Assembly (NCBI RefSeq): GCF_014195505.1
Contig: NZ_JACIBV010000001.1
Location: forward strand, 3,596,001-3,660,000
Length of the DNA stretch: 64,000 nucleotides
Reading direction: 5' to 3'
DNA from: Nonomuraea dietziae
GTDB lineage: Bacteria; Actinomycetota; Actinomycetes; Streptosporangiales; Streptosporangiaceae
Shown here: in pieces, positions 36,872-45,839 of the stretch
How positions within the stretch are numbered: position 1 is the stretch's first letter
How the letters are laid out: every line of letters starts with the position of its first letter
Program-made: the position numbers and the translations under genes
The notes under the pieces: model-generated
What the model was told of the DNA's origin: nothing
What the model saw: the letters and a program-made list of their open reading frames with translations, nothing else
The model's database searches: none

Positions 36872-37570
36872 ATGTCAGCACAAGGCCTCGCCTCCTTCGC
36901 CGCGCTGCTCGCCGACCCGACCAGGGCGGCGTTCTGCCTGGCCCTGCTCGACGGCCGGGCCTGGACCGCGGGCGAGCTCGCGAGGACCGCGGGGGTCGCG
37001 GCCTCCACCGCCAGCGAGCACCTCAGCAAGATGGTCGAAGGCGGCCTGCTCGCCGAGGAACGGCAGGGCAGGCACCGCTACGTCCGGTTGCGTGACGCGG
37101 CCACCGCGCAGCTCGTCGAGGACCTGGCCGCGCGGGTCAGCCCCTCCGCCGCCACGCACACGACCCTGAGGGCCGCCAGCGCGGCCAGCGCCCTGGCCAG
37201 GGCGCGCACCTGCTACGACCACCTCGCGGGGCGCCTCGGCGTCTCCGTCACCGACGCCCTTCTCTCCCACGGCCTGCTCGACCCCGGTTTCTCGCTGAGC
37301 GCGTCGGGCGCGGCATGGTTCGAGAAGCTCGGCATCGCGCTGACGGCCAGCCGTACGCGGCCGATGGCCAGGCCGTGCCTCGACTGGACCGAGCGCCGTC
37401 CCCACCTGGCCGGTACGGCCGGCGCCGCGCTGTGCCACCACGCGCTCGAGGCGGGCTGGGTCACCAGGATCGGCGGCCAGCGGGCGCTCAAGGTGACCGA
37501 CTCGGGCCTGAGCAGCCTCGCCCAGTTGCTGGACATCCCCTCCGACACGCTTCGGCCGTCGCCGAACTGA
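36872..37570 (+). CDS. ArsR-type winged-helix transcriptional regulator
   Basis: A 232-aa regulator with an N-terminal ArsR winged helix (LADPTRAAFCLALLDGRAWT, 13-32; recognition helix around STASEHLSKMVEGGLLAE, 48-65). An extra C-terminal domain of about 130 residues is rich in Cys/His (for example ARTCYDHLAGRLG and GAALCHHALEAGW). This domain occurs in actinobacterial regulators of small-molecule stress. TAACGT lies six bases before the ATG. The same TAACGT box precedes the P450 gene 21 bp downstream, so both may be read from their own starts under one control. Confidence 0.85.
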   Translation: MSAQGLASFAALLADPTRAAFCLALLDGRAWTAGELARTAGVAASTASEHLSKMVEGGLLAEERQGRHRYVRLRDAATAQLVEDLAARVSPSAATHTTLRAASAASALARARTCYDHLAGRLGVSVTDALLSHGLLDPGFSLSASGAAWFEKLGIALTASRTRPMARPCLDWTERRPHLAGTAGAALCHHALEAGWVTRIGGQRALKVTDSGLSSLAQLLDIPSDTLRPSPN

Positions 37571-37591
37571 CGAGGACCTAACGTCGTCATC

Positions 37592-38335
37592 ATGCGCATC
37601 ACCGACCACGCGGCGGCCCGAGCCGTCCTGTCCGATCCTTCGTGCCTCCCGCCGCCCGTGCCCTCGGGCGCTCCCTTCGGCACGCTGGCCTGGCTGCGCT
37701 CGCAGGTCTCCCGCTTCACCTCCGGCGCCGAGCACGCCGAGCGCCGCGCCCTGGTGGAGGAGTGCCTGTCCGCTCTCGACCCCTCGGCCCTGCGCTCGGC
37801 CGCCGCGACCCGCGCGGCTCGCGGCGCCGAGATCATGGAGATCCCCGCAGGGGTCCTGGGCGAGGCGCTCGGGATCGACGACACGGGCGCGCTCGTCCGC
37901 GCCGTCGACGCGGCGGCCACCGGCTACCTCTCGGGAGAGGGCACCCCCGAGGCGGACGCCGCGGTCGCGACCCTGCTCGGCCTCGTCGGCCCCGCCGGGG
38001 ACGTGCCGCGCGCCGTCGCCAGGATCACCGTCCTGCTGCAGGCCCACGGCGCCACCACGGGCCTCCTGCGCAACGCCGTCGCCCGTCTCGCCGGCGAGAG
38101 CGCTCCCGCCACCGCCGGGCAGCTGCTGCTGGAGACCCTTCGCCGTGACCCGCCGCTGCTGGTCACCAAGCGGGTCGACGCCCACGGCGCGCCGATCGAG
38201 ATCGACCTCGTGGCCGCGAACGACGGGCACGACGAGCACCTGACCTTCGGTCACGGCGTGCGCCCCTGCCCTGGAGCCGAGCACGCCATGGCCATCGCCA
38301 CCGGCGTCCTAGAAACGATCATGGAGTTGCGATGA
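37592..38335 (+). CDS. compact cytochrome P450-like protein, 247 aa
   Basis: A very short relative of cytochrome P450 (usual length about 400 aa). It keeps an I-helix-like segment QAHGATTG (150-157), the ExxR motif ETLRRDPP (181-188), and a canonical heme-binding loop FGHGVRPCPG (219-228) with Cys226. The N-terminal half is reduced to about 145 residues, and about 25 residues of the meander/beta region between ExxR and the Cys loop are missing. The frame and codon bias are intact, so it is not decayed. The stop overlaps the PEP mutase-like start (ATGA), so the two are coupled. Whether it binds heme or oxidises anything is open. Confidence 0.8.
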   Translation: MRITDHAAARAVLSDPSCLPPPVPSGAPFGTLAWLRSQVSRFTSGAEHAERRALVEECLSALDPSALRSAAATRAARGAEIMEIPAGVLGEALGIDDTGALVRAVDAAATGYLSGEGTPEADAAVATLLGLVGPAGDVPRAVARITVLLQAHGATTGLLRNAVARLAGESAPATAGQLLLETLRRDPPLLVTKRVDAHGAPIEIDLVAANDGHDEHLTFGHGVRPCPGAEHAMAIATGVLETIMELR

Positions 38336-39069
38336 CCTTCCACGACCTGCACAGGCCCGGCGACCCGCTCCTGCTGCCCAACGCGTGGGACTACGGCTCG
38401 GCCGCGCTGCTGGCCTCCCGCGGCTACCCCGCCATCGGCACCACCAGCCTCGGGGTGGCCGCCGTCCACGGCAAGCCCGACGCGGCCGCCGCCACCAGGG
38501 CGGAGACCCTCGACCTCGTCCTGCTCGTGAAGGACCTGCCCGCCTACCTCACCGTCGACGTCGAGAACGGCTTCAGCGACGACCCCGCCGCCGTCGCCGA
38601 CCTGGTCGACCTGCTCGCGGGGCTGGGCGTGGCGGGGATCAACCTCGAGGACGGCAGGGCCGACGGCACGCTGCGCCCTGTCGGCGAGCAGACCCGCATC
38701 CTGGAGGCCGTCGCGGGCAGGGGCGTGTTCGTCAACGCGCGCACCGACACCCACTGGCTCGGCACGGGCGAGTCCGCCACCGAGCGGATCCGCGCCTACG
38801 CCGACGCGGGCGCCGACGGCGTCTTCGTCCCGGGCGTGGCCGACCTGGCGGAGATCGCGGAGCTGGCGCGCGCCACCGCGCTGCCGCTCAACGTCCTCTA
38901 CAGCCACACCCACAGCGTCGAGGAGCTCGCGGGCGCGGGTGTGGCCAGGGTCAGCACCGGCTCGCTGCTCTACAGGGCCGCGCTCCAGGGCGCCCTCGCG
39001 GTCCTGGAGAAGGATGCGGCGATGCCCACCTATGCGGAGATCGTCGGGCTGCTGCCGGAACCGCGATAA
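38332..39069 (+). CDS. isocitrate lyase/PEP mutase family enzyme
   Basis: A 245-aa TIM-barrel enzyme. Features are LLPNAWDYGSAALLASRGYPA (14-34, in two parts), GTTSLGVAAVHGKPD, the metal-binding TVDVENGFSDD (about 79-89) and GINLEDG (about 102-108). Family members make or break C-C or C-P bonds next to a carboxylate (oxaloacetate-type substrates). The lyase Cys of true isocitrate lyases (KKCGH) is absent, as usual in this subfamily. It is translationally coupled to the compact P450 and probably part of one small pathway. Confidence 0.85.
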   Translation: MTFHDLHRPGDPLLLPNAWDYGSAALLASRGYPAIGTTSLGVAAVHGKPDAAAATRAETLDLVLLVKDLPAYLTVDVENGFSDDPAAVADLVDLLAGLGVAGINLEDGRADGTLRPVGEQTRILEAVAGRGVFVNARTDTHWLGTGESATERIRAYADAGADGVFVPGVADLAEIAELARATALPLNVLYSHTHSVEELAGAGVARVSTGSLLYRAALQGALAVLEKDAAMPTYAEIVGLLPEPR

Positions 39070-39077
39070 TCGCCACC

Positions 39078-41984
39078 ATGCGTGTCGACATCCTCGGTCC
39101 CGTCCGGGTCCTCGACGGGGATGGGCGTCCCGTCGCGCTCGGCGGGCCACGGGTGCGAGCGCTGCTGGTCCTGCTGGCGGCCGAGGCCGGCAGGATCGTC
39201 ACCCAGGAGCAGCTGATCGACGGCCTCTACGGGGCCGAGCCGCCCGAGGGGGCGGCCAACGCGCTGCAGTCGCAGGTCTCCAGGTTGCGACGAGCCCTCG
39301 GCAGGCAGCTGGTGGAGTTCCATCCCGCGGGCTACCGCCTGGCGATCGACCCGCAGGACGTCGACGCGCACCGCTTCGAGCAGCTGGCCGCCGAAGGGCG
39401 CGAGGCGCTGCGCGCGGGCGATCCCGCGCGGGCGTCTGGCGCGCTCAGGCAGGCGCTCGGGCTGTGGCGCGGCGCGGCGCTGGCCGACGCGCCGCTCGCG
39501 CGGGCGGCCGCCACCCGCCTCGCCGAGCTCAGGCTCGCCGCGACCGAGGACAGGACACAGGCCGAGCTGGAGCTCGGCGCGCACCGCGAGCTGGTCGGCG
39601 AGCTGCGCGCGCTGGTCGCGGCCCACCCGCTGCGCGAGCGGCTGAGAGTGCAGCTGATGCGCGCCCTCTACGGCAGCGGCCGCCAGGCCGAGGCGCTGGA
39701 CACCTACGAGGAGGGCCGCAGGCTCCTCGACGAGGAGCTCGGCGTCGAACCCGGAGCCGAGCTGGCCGCCGCCCACCTCGCCGTGCTGCGCGCCGACCCT
39801 TCACTCGGCCCCGCGCCCCGCTCCGGCGCCGAGCCGTCCAGGCAGGGCCTGCGCGCACCGCTCACCAGCTTCGTCGGCAGGGCGGAAGACCTCGGACGGG
39901 TGCGCAGGCTGCTGGAGGAGGCCAGGCTGGTCACCCTGATCGGGCCTGGAGGGGCGGGCAAGTCGAGGCTGGCCGCCGAGGCGGCCGCGCCGGCGCCGCT
40001 CGACGTCTGCTTCGTCGAGCTCGCCCCGCTCACCGACGGGGCCGACGTCGCCCAGGCGGTGGTCGACGCCCTCGACCTGCGCGACACGATGCTGCCCAGC
40101 CCGGACCGCCCGGCCACCAACCCCGCCGCGAGGCTGGTCACCGCGCTGGCCGACCGCACGCTCCTGCTCATCCTCGACAACTGCGAGCACCTCGTCGGCG
40201 CGGCCGCCGCCCTGGCCGACCGGCTGCTGGCGGCCTGCCCGCACCTGCGGCTGATGGCCACCAGCCGCGAGGCGCTCGGCATCACCGGCGAGGCGATCTA
40301 CCCGGTGCAACCGTTGCGGCTGCCGCCTCCCGGCGCGAGCGACGCGCCGGGCTACCCGGCGGTCAGGCTCTTCACCGACCGCGCGGCGGCCGTGCTGCCG
40401 GGCTTCACGGTCGAGGAGGGCGTCCTCGACCACGTCATCCACATCTGCAGGGCGCTCGACGGGCTGCCGCTGGCGATCGAGCTGGCCGCCGCCAGGCTGC
40501 GGGCCATGCCGGTGAGGGAGGTGGCCGCCCGGCTCGACGACAGGTTCAGGTTGCTGGCGCGCGGCAGCCGTACGGCGCTGCCCCGCCACCAGACGCTGCG
40601 CGCGGTGGTCGCGTGGAGCTGGGACCTGCTCGACGAGAGCGAGCAGGCGATGGCCAGGCGGCTGACGGTGTTCGCGGGAGGAGCGACCCTCGAGGCGGCC
40701 GAGCGGGTCTGCGGTCTGCCCGAGGAGCTGCTCACCTCGCTGGTGGAGAAGTCGCTGGTCGAGGTGGTGGGCGGGCGTTACCGCATGCTGGAGACGATCA
40801 GGGCCTTCTGCGCCGAACGGCTCTCGGAGGCGGGCGAGGTCGAGACGTACCGGCGGGCGCACGCCGCCTACTACGGCGACCTGGCCGACGCCGCCGATCC
40901 GCACCTGCGCCAGGCCGAGCAGCTGGAGTGGCTGGCGATGCTCGACAAGGAGCGTGACAACCTCAACGCGGCGCTGCGCTGGGCGGTGGACGAGGGCGCG
41001 GCGGCCGACGGGCTGCGGCTGGTCGGCGCGCTGTCCTGCTACTGGTGGATCAGGGGCAGGCGGGCGGAGAGCGCGGCCATGGCCGCGGAGCTGCTGGCCG
41101 TGGTCGGCACCGAGCCCGAGGAGGGGCTCGAGGAGGAGTACGCCATGTGCGTGCTCGCGTCGGCGTGGGCCGAGCAGCGGCAGCCCGTCGATCTCGGGCC
41201 GCTGATGTACGACGGGTCCAGGGCCTTTCGCAGGGAGTTCCTCAACGTGATGCTCCCGATGTTCCAGGGTCCCCCCGACGACTACGACGTGATCGCGACC
41301 ATGACGGCCGCCGCGATCGACGAGATAAGCCCGTGGCTGCGGGGTCTCAACCATGCGGGGCTCGCCTTCATGCAGCAGAACCTCGGCAGGCACCGGCAGT
41401 CCTGGATCCACTTCGAGCAGTCGCTCGACCACTTCCGCGAGCTCGGCGAGAGGTGGGGCGGCACGATCGCCCTGTCGGGCATGGCCGACCTCGCCTACCA
41501 GCAGGGCGACTACCCCACCTCGGTCGAGCTGCTCGGCCGGACACTGTCACTGGCCGAGCAGCTGGGTGCGGTCGAGGACATCGCCGACTACAGCTGCCGC
41601 ATGGCCGACAGCATCGTGCGCATGGGCGACCTGGCCGAGGCCGAGCGGCAGTACCTGCGCGTGGTCGAGCTGGCGGGGCGCTCGGGGGCGCGCGAGACTT
41701 CGGCCAGGGCCCATCTGGGCCTCGGCGAGGTGGCCAGGCGGCGCGGCGACGCGGTCGTGGCCAAGGCGCTCATGAAGCAGGCCCTGGCCGAGTGCCCCTC
41801 CGACTGGTACAGCGCGGAGGACACCCGGCTGCAGATCATGCTGGGCCTGGCCGCCGCCGAGTTGCTGGCGGGCGACCGCGAAGCGGCCCGCGACTGGTAC
41901 ACCCGCGTCCTGGCGAGCACCGAGGGCGTCAACATGCCCCTGCACGCACGCGCGCAGGAGGGGCTGTCAGCGCTTGGTGAGTGA
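39078..41984 (+). CDS. AfsR/SARP-type regulator with NB-ARC ATPase and TPR domains
   Basis: A 968-aa regulator. Order: OmpR-like winged helix (1-90, MRVDILGPVRVLDGDG), bacterial transcriptional activation domain (about 95-240), and a STAND ATPase with Walker A GPGGAGKSR (about 291-299) and Walker B LLLILDNCEHL (about 353-363). A TPR-rich C-terminal half follows from about 590. Such proteins activate secondary metabolism or efflux genes in response to an unknown ligand. GATAAT lies seven bases before the ATG. The drug exporter 30 bp downstream in the same direction is a likely target or co-transcribed partner. Confidence 0.92.
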   Translation: MRVDILGPVRVLDGDGRPVALGGPRVRALLVLLAAEAGRIVTQEQLIDGLYGAEPPEGAANALQSQVSRLRRALGRQLVEFHPAGYRLAIDPQDVDAHRFEQLAAEGREALRAGDPARASGALRQALGLWRGAALADAPLARAAATRLAELRLAATEDRTQAELELGAHRELVGELRALVAAHPLRERLRVQLMRALYGSGRQAEALDTYEEGRRLLDEELGVEPGAELAAAHLAVLRADPSLGPAPRSGAEPSRQGLRAPLTSFVGRAEDLGRVRRLLEEARLVTLIGPGGAGKSRLAAEAAAPAPLDVCFVELAPLTDGADVAQAVVDALDLRDTMLPSPDRPATNPAARLVTALADRTLLLILDNCEHLVGAAAALADRLLAACPHLRLMATSREALGITGEAIYPVQPLRLPPPGASDAPGYPAVRLFTDRAAAVLPGFTVEEGVLDHVIHICRALDGLPLAIELAAARLRAMPVREVAARLDDRFRLLARGSRTALPRHQTLRAVVAWSWDLLDESEQAMARRLTVFAGGATLEAAERVCGLPEELLTSLVEKSLVEVVGGRYRMLETIRAFCAERLSEAGEVETYRRAHAAYYGDLADAADPHLRQAEQLEWLAMLDKERDNLNAALRWAVDEGAAADGLRLVGALSCYWWIRGRRAESAAMAAELLAVVGTEPEEGLEEEYAMCVLASAWAEQRQPVDLGPLMYDGSRAFRREFLNVMLPMFQGPPDDYDVIATMTAAAIDEISPWLRGLNHAGLAFMQQNLGRHRQSWIHFEQSLDHFRELGERWGGTIALSGMADLAYQQGDYPTSVELLGRTLSLAEQLGAVEDIADYSCRMADSIVRMGDLAEAERQYLRVVELAGRSGARETSARAHLGLGEVARRRGDAVVAKALMKQALAECPSDWYSAEDTRLQIMLGLAAAELLAGDREAARDWYTRVLASTEGVNMPLHARAQEGLSALGE

Positions 41985-42014
41985 ACGGTCAGCGCCGCTC
42001 ACCACGCTGCCTCC

Positions 42015-43502
42015 ATGAACACGAAATGGGGCAGCCTCGCCATCGCCTGCCTTGCCCAGCTCCTGCTGGCCATCGACCTGACGGTCCTCCACCTCGCCCT
42101 GCCCAAGCTGACCGCCGACCTGAGCCCGACCGCCACCCAACAGCTGTGGATCGGCGACATGTACGGCTTCGCGCTGGCCGGCCTGCTGATCACCATGGGC
42201 AACCTGGGCGACAGGATCGGCCGCAAGAAGCTCCTGCTGATCGGCGCCTTCGGCTTCGGCGTCGCCTCGGTCGTCACCGCCTACGCGCCCAGCGCCGAAC
42301 TGCTCGTCGCGGCGAGGGCGCTGCTCGGTGTCGCGGGCGCCACGATCATGCCCTCCACGTTGTCCATCATCCGCAACGTCTTCACCGACCCCGCTGAGCG
42401 CACCATGGCGGTGGGCATCTGGAGCGGCATGGGCGCGGCGGGCTTCGCGCTCGGCCCCATCGTGGGCGGCCTGCTGCTGAACTCGTTCTGGTGGGGATCG
42501 GTCTTCCTGATCAACCTGCCGGTGATGGCGCTGGTACTGATCGGCGGGGCCCTGGTGCTGCCCGAGTCGCGCAACCCCCACGCCGCGAGGATCGACCCCG
42601 CGAGCGTGGTGCTGTCGGTCGTCGGCGTGGTGTCGGCGGTCTACACGATCAAGAGCTGGGTCATCGACGGCTTCGCGGTCAGCGTGGCGATCGCCGCCCT
42701 GCTGGCGGTGCTCGCCCTGCTGTCCTTCGGGTGGCGGCAGACACGGCTGGCCGTCCCGCTGGTGGACCTGCGGCTCTTCCGCTACCGCGCGTTCTCGGGC
42801 GCGGTCGGCGCCAACCTGTTCGCCATCTTCGGGATGATCGCGCTCAGCCTGATCTTCGCGCAGTACATGCAGCTCGTGCTGGACTGGACGCCGCTGCAGG
42901 CGGGCCTCGCCTCGCTGCCCGGCGGGCTGGCGGGAGCGGTCGGCGGCGCGCTGGCGGCCAAGCTGGTCATGCGGTGGGGGCGCAACACCGTCGTGGCGCT
43001 CGGCCTGCTGATGTCGGCCTGCTCCTTCGCCGTCTACACCCAGGCCGACACCACCACGACCTTCTCCTACCTGCTGATCGGCATGGTCATCGGCGGGCTG
43101 GGAGTCGGCTTCACCTTCGCCGTCACCAACGACACCATCCTGGCCGCCGTGCCGAGGGAGCGGGCGGGCGCCGCGGCCGCGCTCTCGGAGACCGCCTTCG
43201 AACTGGGCGGCTCCCTCGGCATCGCCGTTCTCGGCAGCATCCTGGCCGGCGCCTACCGCGACAATCTCGTGCTGCCCCCCGGGCTGCCGCCGCAGGTCGC
43301 CGACAGCCTCGGCGCCGCGCTCAGCGTGGCCGACCAGGTGCCGCCCCCGGTGATCGAGGCGGCCAGGCTCGCCTTCGTCGAGGCCCTCCAGGTGACCGCC
43401 CTCACCACCACCGGGCTGCTCGCGGTGCTGGCCGTGGTCGCCTTCCTCACTCTGCGCGGCGTGCCCAAGGTGATCCCGGACGACGTCCTCTCACACGCGT
43501 GA
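42015..43502 (+). CDS. DHA2 family MFS drug exporter (EmrB/QacA type)
   Basis: A 495-aa transporter with 14 predicted helices. It shows the DHA2 motifs: LLAIDLTVLHLALPKL in helix 1 (18-33), GNLGDRIGRKKLL (motif A, about 61-73), and motif C in GVAGATIMPSTLSIIRNVF. These proton antiporters expel drugs or the cell's own secondary metabolites. It starts 30 bp after the AfsR-type regulator and ends three bases from the end of the convergent MFS gene. Confidence 0.9.
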   Translation: MNTKWGSLAIACLAQLLLAIDLTVLHLALPKLTADLSPTATQQLWIGDMYGFALAGLLITMGNLGDRIGRKKLLLIGAFGFGVASVVTAYAPSAELLVAARALLGVAGATIMPSTLSIIRNVFTDPAERTMAVGIWSGMGAAGFALGPIVGGLLLNSFWWGSVFLINLPVMALVLIGGALVLPESRNPHAARIDPASVVLSVVGVVSAVYTIKSWVIDGFAVSVAIAALLAVLALLSFGWRQTRLAVPLVDLRLFRYRAFSGAVGANLFAIFGMIALSLIFAQYMQLVLDWTPLQAGLASLPGGLAGAVGGALAAKLVMRWGRNTVVALGLLMSACSFAVYTQADTTTTFSYLLIGMVIGGLGVGFTFAVTNDTILAAVPRERAGAAAALSETAFELGGSLGIAVLGSILAGAYRDNLVLPPGLPPQVADSLGAALSVADQVPPPVIEAARLAFVEALQVTALTTTGLLAVLAVVAFLTLRGVPKVIPDDVLSHA

Positions 43503-43505
43503 CCG

Positions 43506-44723
43506 TCAGCGGCTGCCCACGGCCTGATGGTGGGCGGCGGGCTCGGGGAGGGGGCGCAGGCTCCTCAGGCGGGTGACGATGAGCACGGCGGCAAGGCCGG
43601 TCATCAGGGGCGGCACCACGAAGGCGACCGAGGGGCCGAAGCGGTCGACGAGCTGTCCCGCGATCGCGGCGCCGGTGGCCAGCCCGAGTCCGATCCCGCC
43701 GGTCAGCCAGGTGAAGGCCTCGGTCCGCACCTCGGCGGGGGTCAGCCTCTCGATGATCGTGTATCCGGTGATGATGACGGGGGCGATCACCAGGCCGGCC
43801 AGGCCCGCCGCGCCGTACAGGAGCGGGACCGACTCGGCGAACATCAGCGCGCTGGTCGCCGCGGCGAGCAGCGCGAGTCCCCAGGCCAGACGGGCGGGGG
43901 CCGAGACGCGCCAGCGGATCGCGCCGTAGAGCAGCCCGCCCAGCACGCTGGCCCCCGAGAAGGTGGCGTAGATCGGCCCCGCGACGGCGGGGACGCCGAG
44001 CTGGGCGGTGTAGGAGGTGATGCCGACCTGCATGCTGCCGAAGACCGAGCCCATCGCGAGGAAGCCGAGCGCGAGCAGCGCGACGCCGCGCAGCCGCAGC
44101 ACCCCCTTGCTCGCCCGCACCTTCACCGGCATCGGCTCGGGGGCGCCGACGCGGGTCAGCGCGAAGACGACGGTGCCCGTGACGATGAGCGTGAGCGCGA
44201 CGACCAGCGCCACGACGGGAGAGAAGAGTGTCGAGAGCGTCACCAGCAGCACGGGCGCCAGCGTGAACGTGAGCTCGTCGGTGATCGACTCGACGGCGAA
44301 GGCGGTGCCGAGCTTGCCCGACCCGCCGAGCGTGTGCGACCAGCGGGCCCTGACCATCGCGCCCACCTGCGGCAGCGAGGCCCCTGTCAGCGCGGCGGTG
44401 AGCACGAGCAGCGCGATGGAAGCGTGCGAGGCGGCCAGCGCGAGCAGCGCTCCAAGGGCGAGCGCGTGCACCGTGACCTGCGGGAGGAGCACCCGTGGCT
44501 GGCCGTACCTGTCGGCCAGGCGTCCGGTCTGCGGGCCGATGACGGCCTGCGAGATGGCGGCCGCCGCCGAGGCCACCCCTGCCGCGCCGTACGAGCCTGT
44601 GGACCACTGCACCAGCAGCAGGATGCCCATCTGCAGCATCGCGTACGGCAGGCGGGCCACGAGCGCGGGCGCCAGGAAGCGCCACGCGCCAGGTGTGGCG
44701 AGAACGTCGAGATAGGACTTCAC
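43506..44723 (-). CDS. MFS transporter
   Basis: A 405-aa transporter with 12 helices and a motif-A-like GPQTGRLADRYGQPRVLLPQ near residues 66-85. It resembles the uncharacterised actinobacterial MFS group. The GTG start at 44723 (VKSYLDVL) fits the first helix. An AT-rich TAAAAT box on the minus strand (44829-44824) about 100 bases upstream could be its promoter. The substrate is unknown. Confidence 0.8.
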   Translation of the reverse strand: MKSYLDVLATPGAWRFLAPALVARLPYAMLQMGILLLVQWSTGSYGAAGVASAAAAISQAVIGPQTGRLADRYGQPRVLLPQVTVHALALGALLALAASHASIALLVLTAALTGASLPQVGAMVRARWSHTLGGSGKLGTAFAVESITDELTFTLAPVLLVTLSTLFSPVVALVVALTLIVTGTVVFALTRVGAPEPMPVKVRASKGVLRLRGVALLALGFLAMGSVFGSMQVGITSYTAQLGVPAVAGPIYATFSGASVLGGLLYGAIRWRVSAPARLAWGLALLAAATSALMFAESVPLLYGAAGLAGLVIAPVIITGYTIIERLTPAEVRTEAFTWLTGGIGLGLATGAAIAGQLVDRFGPSVAFVVPPLMTGLAAVLIVTRLRSLRPLPEPAAHHQAVGSR

Positions 44724-44856
44724 AGCTGGGGACCCCCGGGAGCGCCATCGAGATGGGCTTCGTCGACCGGGGTAGATACCGCGCTGCGGCCGCCGTGCGG
44801 TCTGCCAATAGAACCAGCTGTCCATTTTAGTCGATGGATGGTGGGGAGAAGGACGC

Positions 44857-45780
44857 TCAGGACCTCCGGGGCCCTCGCAGCCGTTCACGCTCCTTGACGC
44901 AGGGCCGCGTCCGTGTCGGGTCGAGCGCGCCCACCCGCGTCCCGACCAGCCTGGACAGGCCCTCGATGGCCCTGATGCCGGTGCCGTGGCCGGGCTGCTG
45001 GTCGGTCTGCACGGCAAGCAGCAGGTCCCTGCCGGGCCCGTGCACCCACCCGTAGCTGGTCACCGCCCAGGTGTTCCTGACGAAGGGCCTGGGCGTCCAG
45101 CCGTTCTTCAGCGCGACCTTGTCCCCGGGCCTGGCCGCCGCGCTGATCCCCCACGCCTGCTCGGGCCGCACCCGCTTCATCAACGACAGCACCTGGGCCC
45201 TGTCGCCGTCGCGCAGCCCCCTTCCTCCGCGCACCAGCAGCTCCATGAGCCTGATCCGGTCGGCGGGGCTGGTACGGGTGCCGCCCCAGTACTTGCTGGG
45301 CCCCGGGGTCGTCTCGCGCAGGCCGAGGCGGCCGTAGAGGCGGCTCATGCCCTCGCCGCCGCCCACCCTCCACCACAGCGAGTCGGCCGCGGAGTTGTCG
45401 CTCTCCGTGATCATGCGCGTGGCCAGGTCCTTCTCTCCCTCGGACAGCCGGTGACGGCGGTCGAGAAGGGCGGTGAGGATGTCGACCTTGGCGCCGCTGG
45501 CGGTGATCATGTCGTGCTCGTGCTCGCCCTGCCCCACGGTGGCGCCGGTGCGCAGGTCGCGAGCCATGTAGACGACCCTGCCTGGCTGCCTGGCGACAAA
45601 GCGCCTGGCCTCGGCCCTGAGCGCGGTCCTGGCCCTGGCGGCGGCCGGCTTGTCCTGGTAGGTCTCCGTGCAGGGGCCCGGCAGGACCAGCTTCACCTTC
45701 GCCAGCTTGGGAGCGGGCTCCTGCGCCACACCGCAGGACGCGACCATGACCGCGAGCACCGCCCACATCGCTGACCGCAT
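44857..45780 (-). CDS. class A beta-lactamase-like lipoprotein
   Basis: A 307-aa secreted lipoprotein with signal peptide 1-15 and lipobox VASC, Cys16 being lipidated. The serine hydrolase motifs are SGAK (SxxK, about 94-97), SDN in ITESDNSAAD (about 124-133), and KNG instead of the usual KTG in ALKNGWTPR (about 224-232). No ExxLN omega-loop was evident. It may therefore be a D,D-peptidase-like or beta-lactam-binding protein and not an efficient beta-lactamase. The ribosome-binding site GGTGGAG is right next to the ATG and lies on one arm of a hairpin (45787-45807). Confidence 0.8.
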   Translation of the reverse strand: MRSAMWAVLAVMVASCGVAQEPAPKLAKVKLVLPGPCTETYQDKPAAARARTALRAEARRFVARQPGRVVYMARDLRTGATVGQGEHEHDMITASGAKVDILTALLDRRHRLSEGEKDLATRMITESDNSAADSLWWRVGGGEGMSRLYGRLGLRETTPGPSKYWGGTRTSPADRIRLMELLVRGGRGLRDGDRAQVLSLMKRVRPEQAWGISAAARPGDKVALKNGWTPRPFVRNTWAVTSYGWVHGPGRDLLLAVQTDQQPGHGTGIRAIEGLSRLVGTRVGALDPTRTRPCVKERERLRGPRRS

Positions 45781-45786
45781 TCTCCA

Positions 45787-45807
45787 CCCCCGTGCTCAAT
45801 GCGGGGG
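45787..45807 (-). terminator. hairpin before the beta-lactamase-like gene
   Basis: CCCCCG pairs with CGGGGG across nine bases. It follows the hydrolase gene and its second arm adjoins the ribosome-binding site of the lipoprotein gene, so it could end transcription or dampen translation. Confidence 0.45.
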
Positions 45808-45839
45808 AATGTCCGGTCTTTTCCCGGAAGGTCACACCA

